Shown: positions 50,627 to 60,085 of the stretch, piece by piece | How the letters are laid out: every line of letters begins with the position of its first letter | Numbering within the stretch: the first letter of the stretch is position 1 | NCBI RefSeq assembly: GCF_009664835.1 | Contig: NZ_CP045929.1 | Coordinates: 186,001-250,000, forward strand | DNA from: Allosaccharopolyspora coralli | GTDB taxonomy: Bacteria; Actinomycetota; Actinomycetes; Mycobacteriales; Pseudonocardiaceae | Length of the DNA: 64,000 nucleotides | Reading direction: 5' to 3' | Program-made: the position numbers and the translations under genes | Notes under the pieces: model-generated | Seen by the model: only the letters and a program-made list of their open reading frames with translations | Database searches by the model: none | What the model was told of the DNA's origin: nothing

Positions 50627-51785
50627 CAGCGGCACGGAACACGTCGTTCCCGACGTGGCCGCGGCGGACACGAACGCGGCACAAGGGGACCTGCTCGTCG
50701 ACGTCGACGGCCTCGAAGTGCATTTTCCGATCAAACGCGGCGTCGTGCTGGACCGCACCGTGGGTCACGTCTACGCGGTCGACGGGGTGTCGATGCGGAT
50801 CCACCGCGGCGAGACCTACGGGCTCGTCGGCGAGTCCGGCTGTGGCAAGTCGACCTTCGGCCGGGCGCTGCTGAGGTTGGAGAAGCCGACCGGTGGGCAC
50901 GTGGTCTTCGACGGCACCGACCTGTCGACGCTCAAGGGTGAGCGGCTGCGCCGGATGCGCAGGCGGATGCAGATGGTCTTCCAAGACCCGCTGTCCTCAT
51001 TGGACCCGAGGCAGTCCGTGGAGTCGATCCTCGTAGAAGGACTCCGTGCGCACGGGCTCGACCAGAGCAAAGAGTCCACGGCTCTGCGGCTGCGGGAACT
51101 GCTCGACGCGGTGGGACTCCCGGCCCGGGCGCTGCGGAAGTACCCGCACGAGTTCTCCGGCGGTCAGCGGCAGCGCATCGGCATCGCGCGGGCGCTGACG
51201 GTCAACCCGGACCTCATCGTCGCCGACGAGCCGGTGTCCGCACTGGACGTCTCGGTTCAGGCGCAGGTCCTCAACCTGCTCGACGACCTGCAGAACGAGC
51301 TCGGGCTGACGTACCTGGTGATCGCGCACGACCTAGCGGTGGTGCGCCACATCGCCGACCGGATCGGGGTGATGTACCTCGGCGGGATCGTGGAGGAGGC
51401 GCCGTCCGGCGGGCTGTACGCGGAGCCGTTACATCCGTACACGCGGGCGTTGCTCTCGGCGGTTCCGGTGCCGGATCCGGTGGTGGAGGACCGGCGGGAG
51501 CAGATCCTGCTCTCCGGCGACCTTCCGTCGCCCGCTGCGCCGCCCTCCGGTTGCCGGTTCCACACGCGGTGCCCGTGGCGGCAGGCCGAGCGCTGCGACA
51601 CGGAGCGGCCCGCGCTGCGGGAGCTGTCGCCGGGGCACCGGGTGGCCTGCCACTTCGCGGAGGACATCCGGGACGGCAAGATCACCCCGCACGCGGTCGA
51701 CGTCGAAGCCGTCGACCCGACCGACTTCGGCGACCACTCCCTCGCGGATCCCCCCGCCTCCGTCACCGAGGCCCTCGGCCACTGA
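50619..51785 (+). CDS. Peptide ABC transporter ATP-binding protein (DppF type)
   Basis: A 388-aa ATPase. An N-terminal extension of about 25 residues precedes [15 protein letters not shown]. Walker A is [18 protein letters not shown], the Q-loop [11 protein letters not shown], the signature [15 protein letters not shown], Walker [13 protein letters not shown], the H-loop [10 protein letters not shown], and the C-terminal peptide-transporter domain [18 protein letters not shown] 50619 was preferred to GTG 50613 because AGGGGG would sit too close to the latter. It completes a five-gene transporter. Confidence 0.93.
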   Translation: MTDSGTEHVVPDVAAADTNAAQGDLLVDVDGLEVHFPIKRGVVLDRTVGHVYAVDGVSMRIHRGETYGLVGESGCGKSTFGRALLRLEKPTGGHVVFDGTDLSTLKGERLRRMRRRMQMVFQDPLSSLDPRQSVESILVEGLRAHGLDQSKESTALRLRELLDAVGLPARALRKYPHEFSGGQRQRIGIARALTVNPDLIVADEPVSALDVSVQAQVLNLLDDLQNELGLTYLVIAHDLAVVRHIADRIGVMYLGGIVEEAPSGGLYAEPLHPYTRALLSAVPVPDPVVEDRREQILLSGDLPSPAAPPSGCRFHTRCPWRQAERCDTERPALRELSPGHRVACHFAEDIRDGKITPHAVDVEAVDPTDFGDHSLADPPASVTEALGH

Positions 51786-51815
51786 GGTGGCAAATTCGCG
51801 CGAATTTGCCACCTC
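51784..51815. terminator. Perfect 32-bp loopless palindrome
   Basis: GAGGTGGCAAATTCGC immediately followed by its exact reverse complement GCGAATTTGCCACCTC. It overlaps the stop codon of the last transporter gene and precedes the convergent EamA gene, so it probably ends both messages. A tetraloop can form at the AATTCGCGCGAATT centre. Confidence 0.75.
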
Positions 51816-51816
51816 T

Positions 51817-51845
51817 CTGTCCACAGGGGGAGGGAGTTGTCCACA
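51817..51845 (+). promoter_or_regulatory. Two DnaA-box-like sites
   Basis: CTGTCCACA (51,817) and TTGTCCACA (51,837), same orientation, 20 bases apart, directly after the palindrome and before the EamA stop. Confidence 0.4.
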
Positions 51846-51848
51846 GGG

Positions 51849-52784
51849 TCAGGGCTTGGCCGCGTGGTGGGGAGTGCGGTCGGTTGACGGGGGAGTGAGG
51901 TCGCGGGCTGTGGTTCGGCGGAGCCGGATGCTGCCGAGCAGGACGCCGAACACGACGATCGCCCCCGCCCCGAGCTCGATCGCGGCGGGGCGTTCACCCA
52001 GCACCAACCACGCGGAGCTGAACCCCACAACCGGAACGAGCAGCGAGAAAGGGGCGACGACACCGGCGGGATAGCGGCGCATGAGCCAGGTCCAGATGCC
52101 CGTCCCGAGGATCGTCGCGAGCAGCACCGTGAACGAGAGTCCGGCGAGTGCCCACAGTCCGGTGGCCGACGAGAACGACTCCCCGAGCGCCGCCCAGCCG
52201 GTGGTCGGCCCCTCGACGAACGCGGACAGCGCGAACATGGGCAGCGGCGGCACGATCGACATCCACAACGTCAGGTGCAGCGGGTTCGACGGGTTCGCCT
52301 TGCGGTTGCACAGGTTCCCGAACGCCCAGCCGAGAGCTCCGCACAGCGTGAGCAGCACCGGTAGCAACGCGGCGGCCTGCGAGCGATACCAGCCGATCGC
52401 GACCATGCCCAGCACCGCGATCGTGATGCCTGTCGCCTGCACCGGCGAGATCCGCTCCCGTAGCAACAGTGCGCCGAGCAGCACCGTGAACGGAGCCGAC
52501 GCCTGGAGCACGAGTGAGGCGAGCCCGGTCGGCATTCCGGTCGTCAGTGCGAGGAACAGGAACGCGAACTGCAACGTCCCGAATCCCAGGCCGTAGCCGA
52601 TGAGCCACTTCCATTCCACGCGCGGGCGGGGAATCAGCAGCACGGTCGGCACCGCGATCACCAGGAATCGCAACCCGGCGAGGAAGAACGGCGGAAAGTG
52701 CTGAAGGCTGAAGTCGATGGCGATGAAGTTGATGCCCCACAGCAGGGCGACCAGTAGGGCGAGTGCGCGATGCCGGTTCTCCAC
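51849..52784 (-). CDS. EamA-family (DMT) exporter
   Basis: A 311-aa protein with ten hydrophobic helices in two EamA repeats. The start LALLVALLWGINFIAIDFSLQHFPPF is typical of YdcZ/RhaT-like amino-acid or metabolite exporters, and LLVPVVGFSSAWLVLGERP marks the second repeat. The C-terminal tail is hydrophilic. It is divergent from a LysR gene, with a 15-bp palindrome between them, so it is almost certainly the regulator's target. Confidence 0.9.
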   Translation of the reverse strand: MENRHRALALLVALLWGINFIAIDFSLQHFPPFFLAGLRFLVIAVPTVLLIPRPRVEWKWLIGYGLGFGTLQFAFLFLALTTGMPTGLASLVLQASAPFTVLLGALLLRERISPVQATGITIAVLGMVAIGWYRSQAAALLPVLLTLCGALGWAFGNLCNRKANPSNPLHLTLWMSIVPPLPMFALSAFVEGPTTGWAALGESFSSATGLWALAGLSFTVLLATILGTGIWTWLMRRYPAGVVAPFSLLVPVVGFSSAWLVLGERPAAIELGAGAIVVFGVLLGSIRLRRTTARDLTPPSTDRTPHHAAKP

Positions 52785-52827
52785 GGGTCGAGCGTCTCCC
52801 AGCGTTTTGTGAAGGACAAGCGCCGAT

Positions 52828-52842
52828 AACTGCAGTGCAGTT
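52828..52842. promoter_or_regulatory. LysR operator palindrome
   Basis: AACTGCA-G-TGCAGTT, a perfect 7-base inverted repeat with a single central base, 14 bases before the LysR ATG and between the divergent LysR and EamA genes. Confidence 0.7.
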
Positions 52843-52855
52843 GTAGTGTTCCTTC

Positions 52856-53755
52856 ATGGACATCCGTCGGTTGAGAGTCTTGCGGGAGTTCGCCGATCGC
52901 GGCACGGTCACCGCTGTCGCGCGCGCCCTGTCCTACACGCCCTCCGCCGTGTCGCAGCAGTTGCGTGCGTTGCAGGCCGAGGTCGGCGTGCCGCTGACCG
53001 AGCCTGCTGGTCGTGGGTTGCGCCTCACCGACGCGGGCCGGGCGCTCGCGGTCCGAGCGGACGAGGTGCTCGCCGCCGTCGACGGCGCGGAAGCGGTGCT
53101 CGACAGCTATCGCTCCACGCCGCGCGGCACCGTCCGGATCGCGCTGTTCCCGTCCGGCGCGCTGTTGCTGCTGCCCGGTGTGCTGCGGCGAATCGGCCGT
53201 GAGCACGGCATGGGACTGGAGTGTCGCGACATCGACATGACGCCACCCGAGGTCCCGGCCCTGACCGCCGACTTCGACGTCGTCGTCACGCATCGGGACG
53301 ATCACGCGGAGTCGTTCGACCCGAGCCGCCTGGAGGTGACGACGTTGCTGCGGGAGCCGCTGGACGTGGCGTTGCCCCTCGGGCATCCGCTCGCCGAGCG
53401 GGAGCGGATCGAACTCACCGAGCTCGCCGCCGAACGCTGGATCGGTGTGGACGTGGGCTTCCCGGTGGACGACGTGCTGCGTTCCCTCGCGGTCCGCACC
53501 GGAGTGCGACCGCAGGTGGTGCAGCGCATCAACGACTTCCGGGTCACCGAGGCGTTGGTCGCCGACGGACACGGGGTGGCGTTGCTCCCGCGCCACACGA
53601 TCGACAACCCGCGGCTCGTGCTGCGTCCGGTGGCGGGAGTGCGAGCGGGCCGCAACGTCGAGGCTGTGTCGCGGCGCGGAGCGTCGGTCCGTCCTGCGGT
53701 TCGCGCGGTGCTCGACATCCTCCTCGCCGAGGCCGCCGCCGTGACCAGTGAGTGA
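52856..53755 (+). CDS. LysR-family transcriptional regulator
   Basis: A 299-aa regulator. The winged helix (residues 1-60; IRRLRVLREFADRGTVTAVARALSYTPSAVSQQLRALQAEVGV) precedes the two-lobed substrate-binding fold (about 90-295). ATG 52856 begins MDIRRLRVLREF. Its divergent placement and the operator palindrome point to control of the EamA exporter and itself. Effector unknown. Confidence 0.93.
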   Translation: MDIRRLRVLREFADRGTVTAVARALSYTPSAVSQQLRALQAEVGVPLTEPAGRGLRLTDAGRALAVRADEVLAAVDGAEAVLDSYRSTPRGTVRIALFPSGALLLLPGVLRRIGREHGMGLECRDIDMTPPEVPALTADFDVVVTHRDDHAESFDPSRLEVTTLLREPLDVALPLGHPLAERERIELTELAAERWIGVDVGFPVDDVLRSLAVRTGVRPQVVQRINDFRVTEALVADGHGVALLPRHTIDNPRLVLRPVAGVRAGRNVEAVSRRGASVRPAVRAVLDILLAEAAAVTSE

Positions 53756-53763
53756 CGACAGAG

Positions 53764-53807
53764 GCGTGAGCCTTTTTAGTGGTCCTGGGCACCAAAAAGG
53801 CTCACGC
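53764..53807. terminator. Bidirectional hairpin overlapping the end of a small gene
   Basis: A 14-base perfect stem GCGTGAGCCTTTTT / AAAAAGGCTCACGC around a 16-base loop. T-runs flank the loop on both strands. It lies between LysR and the convergent 76-aa gene and encodes that gene's last residues. Confidence 0.8.
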
Positions 53808-54006
53808 TTCTCGTGAGGAAGTCGGAGAAGTCGCGGGCTTCGTCCGGTGTGAGGACGATCGTCACTCCCGGCGGGAGCACCATCGCGACCCGATCACCCA
53901 TCACGAGTACCGAGACGCTGCGCGGCCGGCCGGCCTCGTTCACGCAATCGATCTGCCAGCGCAGATTCTCCGTGGAGGTCGTCGGCGTGTCTTCGGTGGG
54001 CCACAT
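53776..54006 (-). CDS. Small conserved hypothetical protein
   Basis: A 76-aa soluble protein. The body LRWQIDCVNEAGRPRSVSVLVMGDRVAMVLPPGVTIVLTPDEARDF gives a beta-rich, then helical, pattern; the last residues (SVSLFGAQDH) are encoded by the palindromic terminator. GAGGAAG precedes ATG 54006 on the minus strand. I believe this is a conserved Pseudonocardiaceae family without known function. Confidence 0.65.
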   Translation of the reverse strand: MWPTEDTPTTSTENLRWQIDCVNEAGRPRSVSVLVMGDRVAMVLPPGVTIVLTPDEARDFSDFLTRSVSLFGAQDH

Positions 54007-54247
54007 GGGTCGGTGCTTCCTCTGCTGGGTTGATCGAGAAGCGCAGAAGTGCACTGAACCGTGCGGCGGGCCGGAGCTCAAGGGTGATCACCCGAATGGG
54101 TGCTGCCCTGCGCCGACAGTGAGACCGGGCACACGGCGTGCGGACGGACTCTCGGTGTCGCGCCGATCACGTCGGGCGGTCCGTAGCCTGGGGAGCCGGG
54201 TCGGTCCGACCGGGCGGGCCCCACGCGCCGACGCAGACCGGGGACGC

Positions 54248-54877
54248 ATGATCGAGTGGCTGGACACGATCCCGCACGGGGTCATCTATCTCGTCGTCGG
54301 CGGCATCATCGGGCTGGAGAGCATCGGCATCCCGCTGCCGGGCGAGATCATGCTCATCAGCGCGTCCGTGGCCGCGGCCCAAGGCATCGCCGACCCGGTG
54401 TGGCTCGGCGTGTTCGCCGCGACCGGTGCCATCATCGGTGACTCCATCGGCTACGCCGTGGGCCACCGCTACGGACGCTCGTTGCTGAAGTGGGCGGGCA
54501 AGAAGTCCCCGAAACACTTCGGTCCCCACGTGATCGCCGACGCGGAAGCCACCTTCGAACGGTGGGGCGCGTGGGCGGTCTTCGGCGGCCGGTTCGTCGC
54601 GCTGCTCCGGATTCTCGCGGGGCCACTCGCGGGCGTGCTGCGCATGTCCTACCCGAAGTTCCTACTCGCGAACGCTTCCGGCGCCATCGCCTGGGTGGGC
54701 ACGGTCACCACGGTCGCCTACCTGTTCGGTCTGGTCGCCCAGCAGTGGATCAGCCGTGCCTCGTACCTGTTGTTGCTGGCGACGATCGTGCTCACCGTGG
54801 TCGTCGTGTTCCGGATCCGCAAGCGGGCGAACCGGGCCGCGCACCAACACGACGAAGTGCACGCCGAACACGACTGA
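54248..54877 (+). CDS. DedA-family membrane protein
   Basis: A 209-aa membrane protein. The DedA (SNARE-associated) signature is spread over ESIGIPLPGEIMLISASVAA near residue 22, GDSIGYAVGHRYG, FGGRFVALLRILAGPLAGVLRM with the functional Arg residues, and two C-terminal helices. DedA proteins are proposed undecaprenyl-phosphate or phosphatidylethanolamine flippases with proton-linked function. ATG 54248 is the start. The C-terminus ends with His/Asp-rich HQHDEVHAEHD. The repeat element A follows. Confidence 0.9.
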   Translation: MIEWLDTIPHGVIYLVVGGIIGLESIGIPLPGEIMLISASVAAAQGIADPVWLGVFAATGAIIGDSIGYAVGHRYGRSLLKWAGKKSPKHFGPHVIADAEATFERWGAWAVFGGRFVALLRILAGPLAGVLRMSYPKFLLANASGAIAWVGTVTTVAYLFGLVAQQWISRASYLLLLATIVLTVVVVFRIRKRANRAAHQHDEVHAEHD

Positions 54878-54888
54878 GGACTTCAGAG

Positions 54889-55015
54889 GGTCTTGCGTGG
54901 TGGGTCGGGTGGCGGAACCTCAGCGCCCTCCTCGCGAGGAGGGCGCTGAGAACCCGCGGGTGGTCCAGCTGCGTACGTGGTTTACCCGCTACGGAACCAC
55001 CCACCCAGCCCCGAA
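54889..55015. repeat. Dispersed palindromic repeat, copy A
   Basis: It starts GTCTTGCGTGGTGGGTCGGG, continues TGGCGGAACCTC, and its centre (54,919-54,950) is a perfect 32-bp loopless palindrome: CTCAGCGCCCTCCTCG followed directly by its reverse complement. It then has AACCCGCGGGTGGT and CTGCGTACGTGGT, and ends with ACCACCCACCCAGCC, roughly the inverse of its start. It sits between convergent dedA-like and leuA genes. Copies B (57.4 kb) and C (63.9 kb) share the left arm and flank. Confidence 0.8.
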
Positions 55016-55032
55016 CTTCCCGGCATTGCTCG

Positions 55033-56928
<1,896 letters not shown>

Positions 56929-56970
56929 TCAGACCCCGTCGCGGCGACCAAGCAGGAGAGCGCGTGCCAC
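56929..56970 (-). promoter_or_regulatory. Putative leuA leader peptide with Leu codon run
   Basis: GTG 56970 encodes VARALLLGRRDGV and stops at 56929; CTC-CTG-CTT are consecutive Leu codons. A -10-like TTAGTCT lies 6 bases before the GTG, so the leader would be on a leaderless transcript. Between it and leuA, ACCGGC/GCCGGT and CCCC/GGGG arms can form alternative hairpins. Transcription attenuation by leucyl-tRNA supply is inferred. Confidence 0.6.
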
Positions 56971-57100
56971 GTGCTCAGACTAACCGGGCCGGGGGCGCGG
57001 CGTGCAAATCCCCGTCCGGATGCTGGAACCGCGTTCCGGTTCGGCCCCGGCCTCCGGGTGGCGGAACGCCGAGCGTGATCACCCATGCAGACTGTGGCCC

Positions 57101-57379
57101 ATGGCTGCGAAGAAAGGGTCGTCCGGGGTCGCGGTGCTACTCAACGGCGCCGGGTTCCTGGTGGCCGTCCTGATGGTGATGCACATCCTGTTCGTGCTGG
57201 TGAACGTGCCGAACACGCGGTTGGCGGACTCGGTCGGGCAGGCCGCGGTCCCGTTGGCGCTGTTCTTCCCCGGCCTGATCGACACACCGAGCCCGGTGTT
57301 GCAGGTCCTCGTCGATTTCGGGCTCGCGGCCGCGTTCTGGATGGTGCTCGGGGCCCTACTCGCGAAAGTCCTCGGCTGA
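57101..57379 (+). CDS. Small two-helix membrane protein
   Basis: A 92-aa protein. Two membrane helices are evident: GVAVLLNGAGFLVAVLMVMHILFVLV and VLQVLVDFGLAAAFWMVLGALLAKVL, with a conserved-looking loop (PNTRLADSVGQAAVPLALFFPGLI). ATG 57101 is chosen at MAAKKGSSG; the longer frame from 57002 is less likely. The protein at 57,690 has the same topology and a loop of similar pattern (QNPITQFVAEWAEFLALGF), so the two are probably distant paralogues. Confidence 0.72.
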   Translation: MAAKKGSSGVAVLLNGAGFLVAVLMVMHILFVLVNVPNTRLADSVGQAAVPLALFFPGLIDTPSPVLQVLVDFGLAAAFWMVLGALLAKVLG

Positions 57380-57396
57380 GGTTGGAGGGTGTGCGG

Positions 57397-57590
57397 GCTG
57401 GTTTGCGTGGGTGGTGGGGTGGCGGAACCTCAGCGCCCTCCTCGCTGCGGGATCGGTTTCTTGAGTAGCGGCCTACGCTGCGAAACCGCTGTCCTCGCGA
57501 GGAGGACGCTGAGGACCCGCGGGTGGTCGGGCTGCGTACGTGGTGATCGCTCAGCGGCTCCGCCGCTGACAAGACACCACGACGGCTGGT
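57397..57590. repeat. Dispersed palindromic repeat, copy B (long form)
   Basis: The same left flank and arm as copy A (GTGGCGGAACCTCAGCGCCC), but the palindrome is split by about 50 bases beginning CTGCGGGATCGGTTTC; this insert carries its own hairpin (CGGTTTC/GAAACCG). The right arm is CGAGGAGGACGCTGAGG, then CCGCGGGTGGTCGGGCTGCG. A further hairpin TCAGCGGC-TCC-GCCGCTGA ends it. It lies between the two small membrane-protein genes. Confidence 0.75.
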
Positions 57591-57689
57591 TCCGTTAGTC
57601 CCGACCGCAGCTCTCGGTCCGCGCCGTGAGCGGTAACAACTCCCTACCGGCCGGTAGTTTTCGACGACGGTGCGTGCCACACTTCCGAT

Positions 57690-58085
57690 ATGACCGAGAA
57701 CACGGAGACGACGTCGGCGAACGCGAACGCGAACGCGAACACGGGGACGGCGTCGACCCCTGCGGAGGGCAAGCGCAGGCGGTTCGACGTGGCGCACGCC
57801 CGCTCGCGCACCGTCGGCGTGCTCGTCGCCGTCGTGCGCTGGATCGGCACGGTCGCGGCGTTGCTGCTCAGCGCTCACGTGGTGCTGACCATCGGTGGTG
57901 CGAACCAGCAGAACCCGATCACTCAGTTCGTCGCCGAGTGGGCCGAGTTCTTGGCGTTGGGCTTCTCGAACCTGTTCACGCCGGAGGATCCGCAGCTGTC
58001 GGTGCTGGTCAACTACGGTGCGGCCGCGTTGTTCTGGCTGTTGGTGACCTCGTTGGCGGTGCGCATCCTGCGGGCGCTGGGCTGA
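57690..58085 (+). CDS. Small membrane protein with hexanucleotide-repeat N-terminus
   Basis: A 131-aa protein. The N-terminus is hydrophilic and includes NANANANTGT, encoded by repeats of GCGAAC. Two membrane helices follow (VGVLVAVVRWIGTVAALLLS; VNYGAAALFWLLVTSLAVRI), separated by QQNPITQFVAEWAEFLALGFSNLFTPEDPQ. The last 73 bases overlap the end of the convergent kynureninase gene. Function unknown; probable paralogue of the protein at 57,101. Confidence 0.75.
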   Translation: MTENTETTSANANANANTGTASTPAEGKRRRFDVAHARSRTVGVLVAVVRWIGTVAALLLSAHVVLTIGGANQQNPITQFVAEWAEFLALGFSNLFTPEDPQLSVLVNYGAAALFWLLVTSLAVRILRALG

Positions 58086-59170
58086 GCACCGGGCGGCAAT
58101 CCGGCGGCGAGGACCTCGTGCAGCGTTTCCGCCGCTTCCACCGCGTCGCCGTAGGACAGCCACGCGGGTGCGAACACGAACCGCACCAGGTCCGGCTCGA
58201 CGTGATCGACGAGCACGCCTCGGGCGAACAACTCACCGGTGAGCCAGCGGGCGTGGTCGTGCCGCAGCGTGACGTGCGGCCCGTGCGGTTGTCCCGAAGC
58301 AGGGCGGACGACGTCCACGGGCAGGTCGACGAGCAGTTCCAGGAACAGTCGCACCAGTCCCGCTGTCTTTGCGTGTAGCCGCTCCGGGGGGATGCCCTCG
58401 AGTGCGGCGAGCCCGGCTCCGAGACCGGAGGTCGACAGGGTGTTGTCGGCGCGCGCGGCGGGGTGGGGAACGCCGCCGCCGATGTCACCCGGTCCGGCGG
58501 CGAGTGTGTCGTGGTGTCGTCGGGCGGTCATCGTGAACGACGGCGCGTCCGGGCCGCCGCCGAGGAACTTGTGCCCGCATCCCACGGCGAAGTCCGCGTC
58601 CCAGTCCCGGAGTGCGACGTCGAGCGCTCCCGTCGACCCCGTCACGTCCCACACGACGAGCGCACCGTGCGCGTGCACTCGCGCGGTGATCGCGGCGGCG
58701 TCGCGCACGCCTCCGCTCACCGGATCGGTGTGCGACAGCGACACGACGGCGACCTGCTCGTCCACCACCGAGTCGAGGTCCTCCGCCGGATCCCACCAGT
58801 GCAGCCGGCCGCCCCTGAAGTCCGCCGCCGAGCGGGCGAGATACCGGTCGGCGGCGGCGCGTCCGGAGTCGAGCAGGAGCACCGGACGGTCCGGCCGGAG
58901 CCGCGTGGCCGCGAGCAGCGTCGCGAACGTGTTCATCGAGGCCGAGTCCGCGAGGCGGATCTCGTCAGGGGTGGCTCCGGTCAGCGACGCGAGCCGTCCG
59001 AGAACGTCAGGTGCGGTGCCGCTTCCGGTCGTCCTTGCGCGAACCCCGGTTCCGTCGCAGTGCAGGACCCCCTCACGCAGGAGGAACGCTGAGCGTGTGG
59101 CCGCGAGTGCGTCGGCGTCGTCCCACGACGCCGCTCGCGCGCGAGTGCTCGCCCACCCAGGGGAATTCAT
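58013..59170 (-). CDS. kynU: Kynureninase
   Basis: A 385-aa class V PLP enzyme that splits kynurenine to anthranilate and alanine. VSLSHTDPVSGGVRDAAAI, VVWDVTGSTGALDVALRDWDADFAVGCGHKFLGGGPDAPSF (PLP lysine in GHK) and the end region HARWLTGELFARGVLVDHVEPDLVRFVFAPAWLSY match the family. ATG 59170 is used; the frame to 59338 would add unlikely sequence. No kynA (tryptophan dioxygenase) or kynB is in the window. The last about 25 residues lie antisense to the neighbouring gene, so the C-terminus may have been extended by read-through past the original stop. Confidence 0.88.
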   Translation of the reverse strand: MNSPGWASTRARAASWDDADALAATRSAFLLREGVLHCDGTGVRARTTGSGTAPDVLGRLASLTGATPDEIRLADSASMNTFATLLAATRLRPDRPVLLLDSGRAAADRYLARSAADFRGGRLHWWDPAEDLDSVVDEQVAVVSLSHTDPVSGGVRDAAAITARVHAHGALVVWDVTGSTGALDVALRDWDADFAVGCGHKFLGGGPDAPSFTMTARRHHDTLAAGPGDIGGGVPHPAARADNTLSTSGLGAGLAALEGIPPERLHAKTAGLVRLFLELLVDLPVDVVRPASGQPHGPHVTLRHDHARWLTGELFARGVLVDHVEPDLVRFVFAPAWLSYGDAVEAAETLHEVLAAGLPPGAQPSARRMRTANEVTNSQNNAAAP

Positions 59171-59261
59171 GACGCGATCACGATAGGACGCCGACCGTGG
59201 CACGGGGCCGGACCGAGGCCGGACCGTGAGGTTCGGGGTGGTCCCGCTATGCGGGTGCGCG

Positions 59262-59325
59262 GATTGATCTGCGCTGGTGGTTGCAGTGGCGGAACCTCCC
59301 CTCGCGGCTGGATGCGGGAGCGGAG
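59262..59325. repeat. Diverged copy of the GCGGAACCTC repeat
   Basis: CTGCGCTGGTGGTTGCAGTGGCGGAACCTCCCCTCGCGGCTGGATGCGGG resembles the left part of copies A-C but lacks the CTCAGCGCCC arm. It lies between the kynU promoter and the nitroreductase stop. Confidence 0.5.
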
Positions 59326-59383
59326 ACCCTCGGCGCACCGTGTCTGACCACAGCCTCGACCAGCGCGGCCTCGATGACGGGAT

Positions 59384-60007
59384 TCAGTTCCGGGAGTCGC
59401 CGGGGAACACCGGGTTCTGCCAGTCCCCGGTGAACACGAGCTCCGCCAGGTCGTGCCGGTTCCGGGGCGCGTTCTCCTTGCGCTGCAAGGACTCCGGGAG
59501 GTCCGCAACCTCGCCGAGTGTGCCGACCGCGATCGCCACCCACGGGTCGAAACCGTCCGGGATCCCGAGCAGTTCGCGCGCGCGGTCCGCGTCGAAGCCG
59601 GCCATCTGGTGCGTGACGAGGCCCTCGTCCACTGCCTGCAGCACGAGGTTCTGCGTCGCCAGTCCGAGGCTGTAGGCGTGGTACGGCAGCGGGTCGCCCT
59701 CGTCGCCGACGCTCTTGGCCACCCCGATCACCAGCGCCGACGCCGATCCGGCCCAGGAGTTGCCCCGGGAGAGCGTCGAGCGGATCAGCTCGAAGGTCGC
59801 GTCCCCGCGTCGCCCGAGGACGTAGCGGGCCGGTTGGCTGTTGCCCCACGAGGGAGCCCAGCGCGCCGCCTCGAACAGCGCCGCGAGTTGCGCGTCGGTC
59901 ACCTCGGCGGTGGCGTCGAACGCACGCGGGCTCCAGCGCTGCGCCAGGATCGGGTGCAGCGGCACGGAGGTCTCGGCCGCGCGGCCGGTCTCGATCGAAG
60001 AACTCAT
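59384..60007 (-). CDS. Nitroreductase family protein
   Basis: A 207-aa FMN-dependent NAD(P)H oxidoreductase. LAQRWSPRAFDATAEVTDAQLAALFEAARWAPSWGNSQPAR near the start and YSLGLATQNLVLQAVDEGLVTHQMAGFD in the middle are classic; the C-terminus carries the basic FMN-contact region. These enzymes reduce nitroaromatics, quinones or flavins. ATG 60007 is the start. It is monocistronic. Confidence 0.9.
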   Translation of the reverse strand: MSSSIETGRAAETSVPLHPILAQRWSPRAFDATAEVTDAQLAALFEAARWAPSWGNSQPARYVLGRRGDATFELIRSTLSRGNSWAGSASALVIGVAKSVGDEGDPLPYHAYSLGLATQNLVLQAVDEGLVTHQMAGFDADRARELLGIPDGFDPWVAIAVGTLGEVADLPESLQRKENAPRNRHDLAELVFTGDWQNPVFPGDSRN

Positions 60008-60017
60008 TCCTTCACCT

Positions 60018-60058
60018 CACGGGTTGTCGGGTGGTCTTGCTTGGTGGGTCGGGGGCCA
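60018..60058. repeat. Left flank of the dispersed repeat
   Basis: TCGGGTGGTCTTGCTTGGTGGGTCGGG matches the first part of copy A (GTCTTGCGTGGTGGGTCGGG) but stops before the palindromic arm. Confidence 0.45.
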
Positions 60059-60085
60059 TCAGCACAGATCACGCGCCCTCCATTC

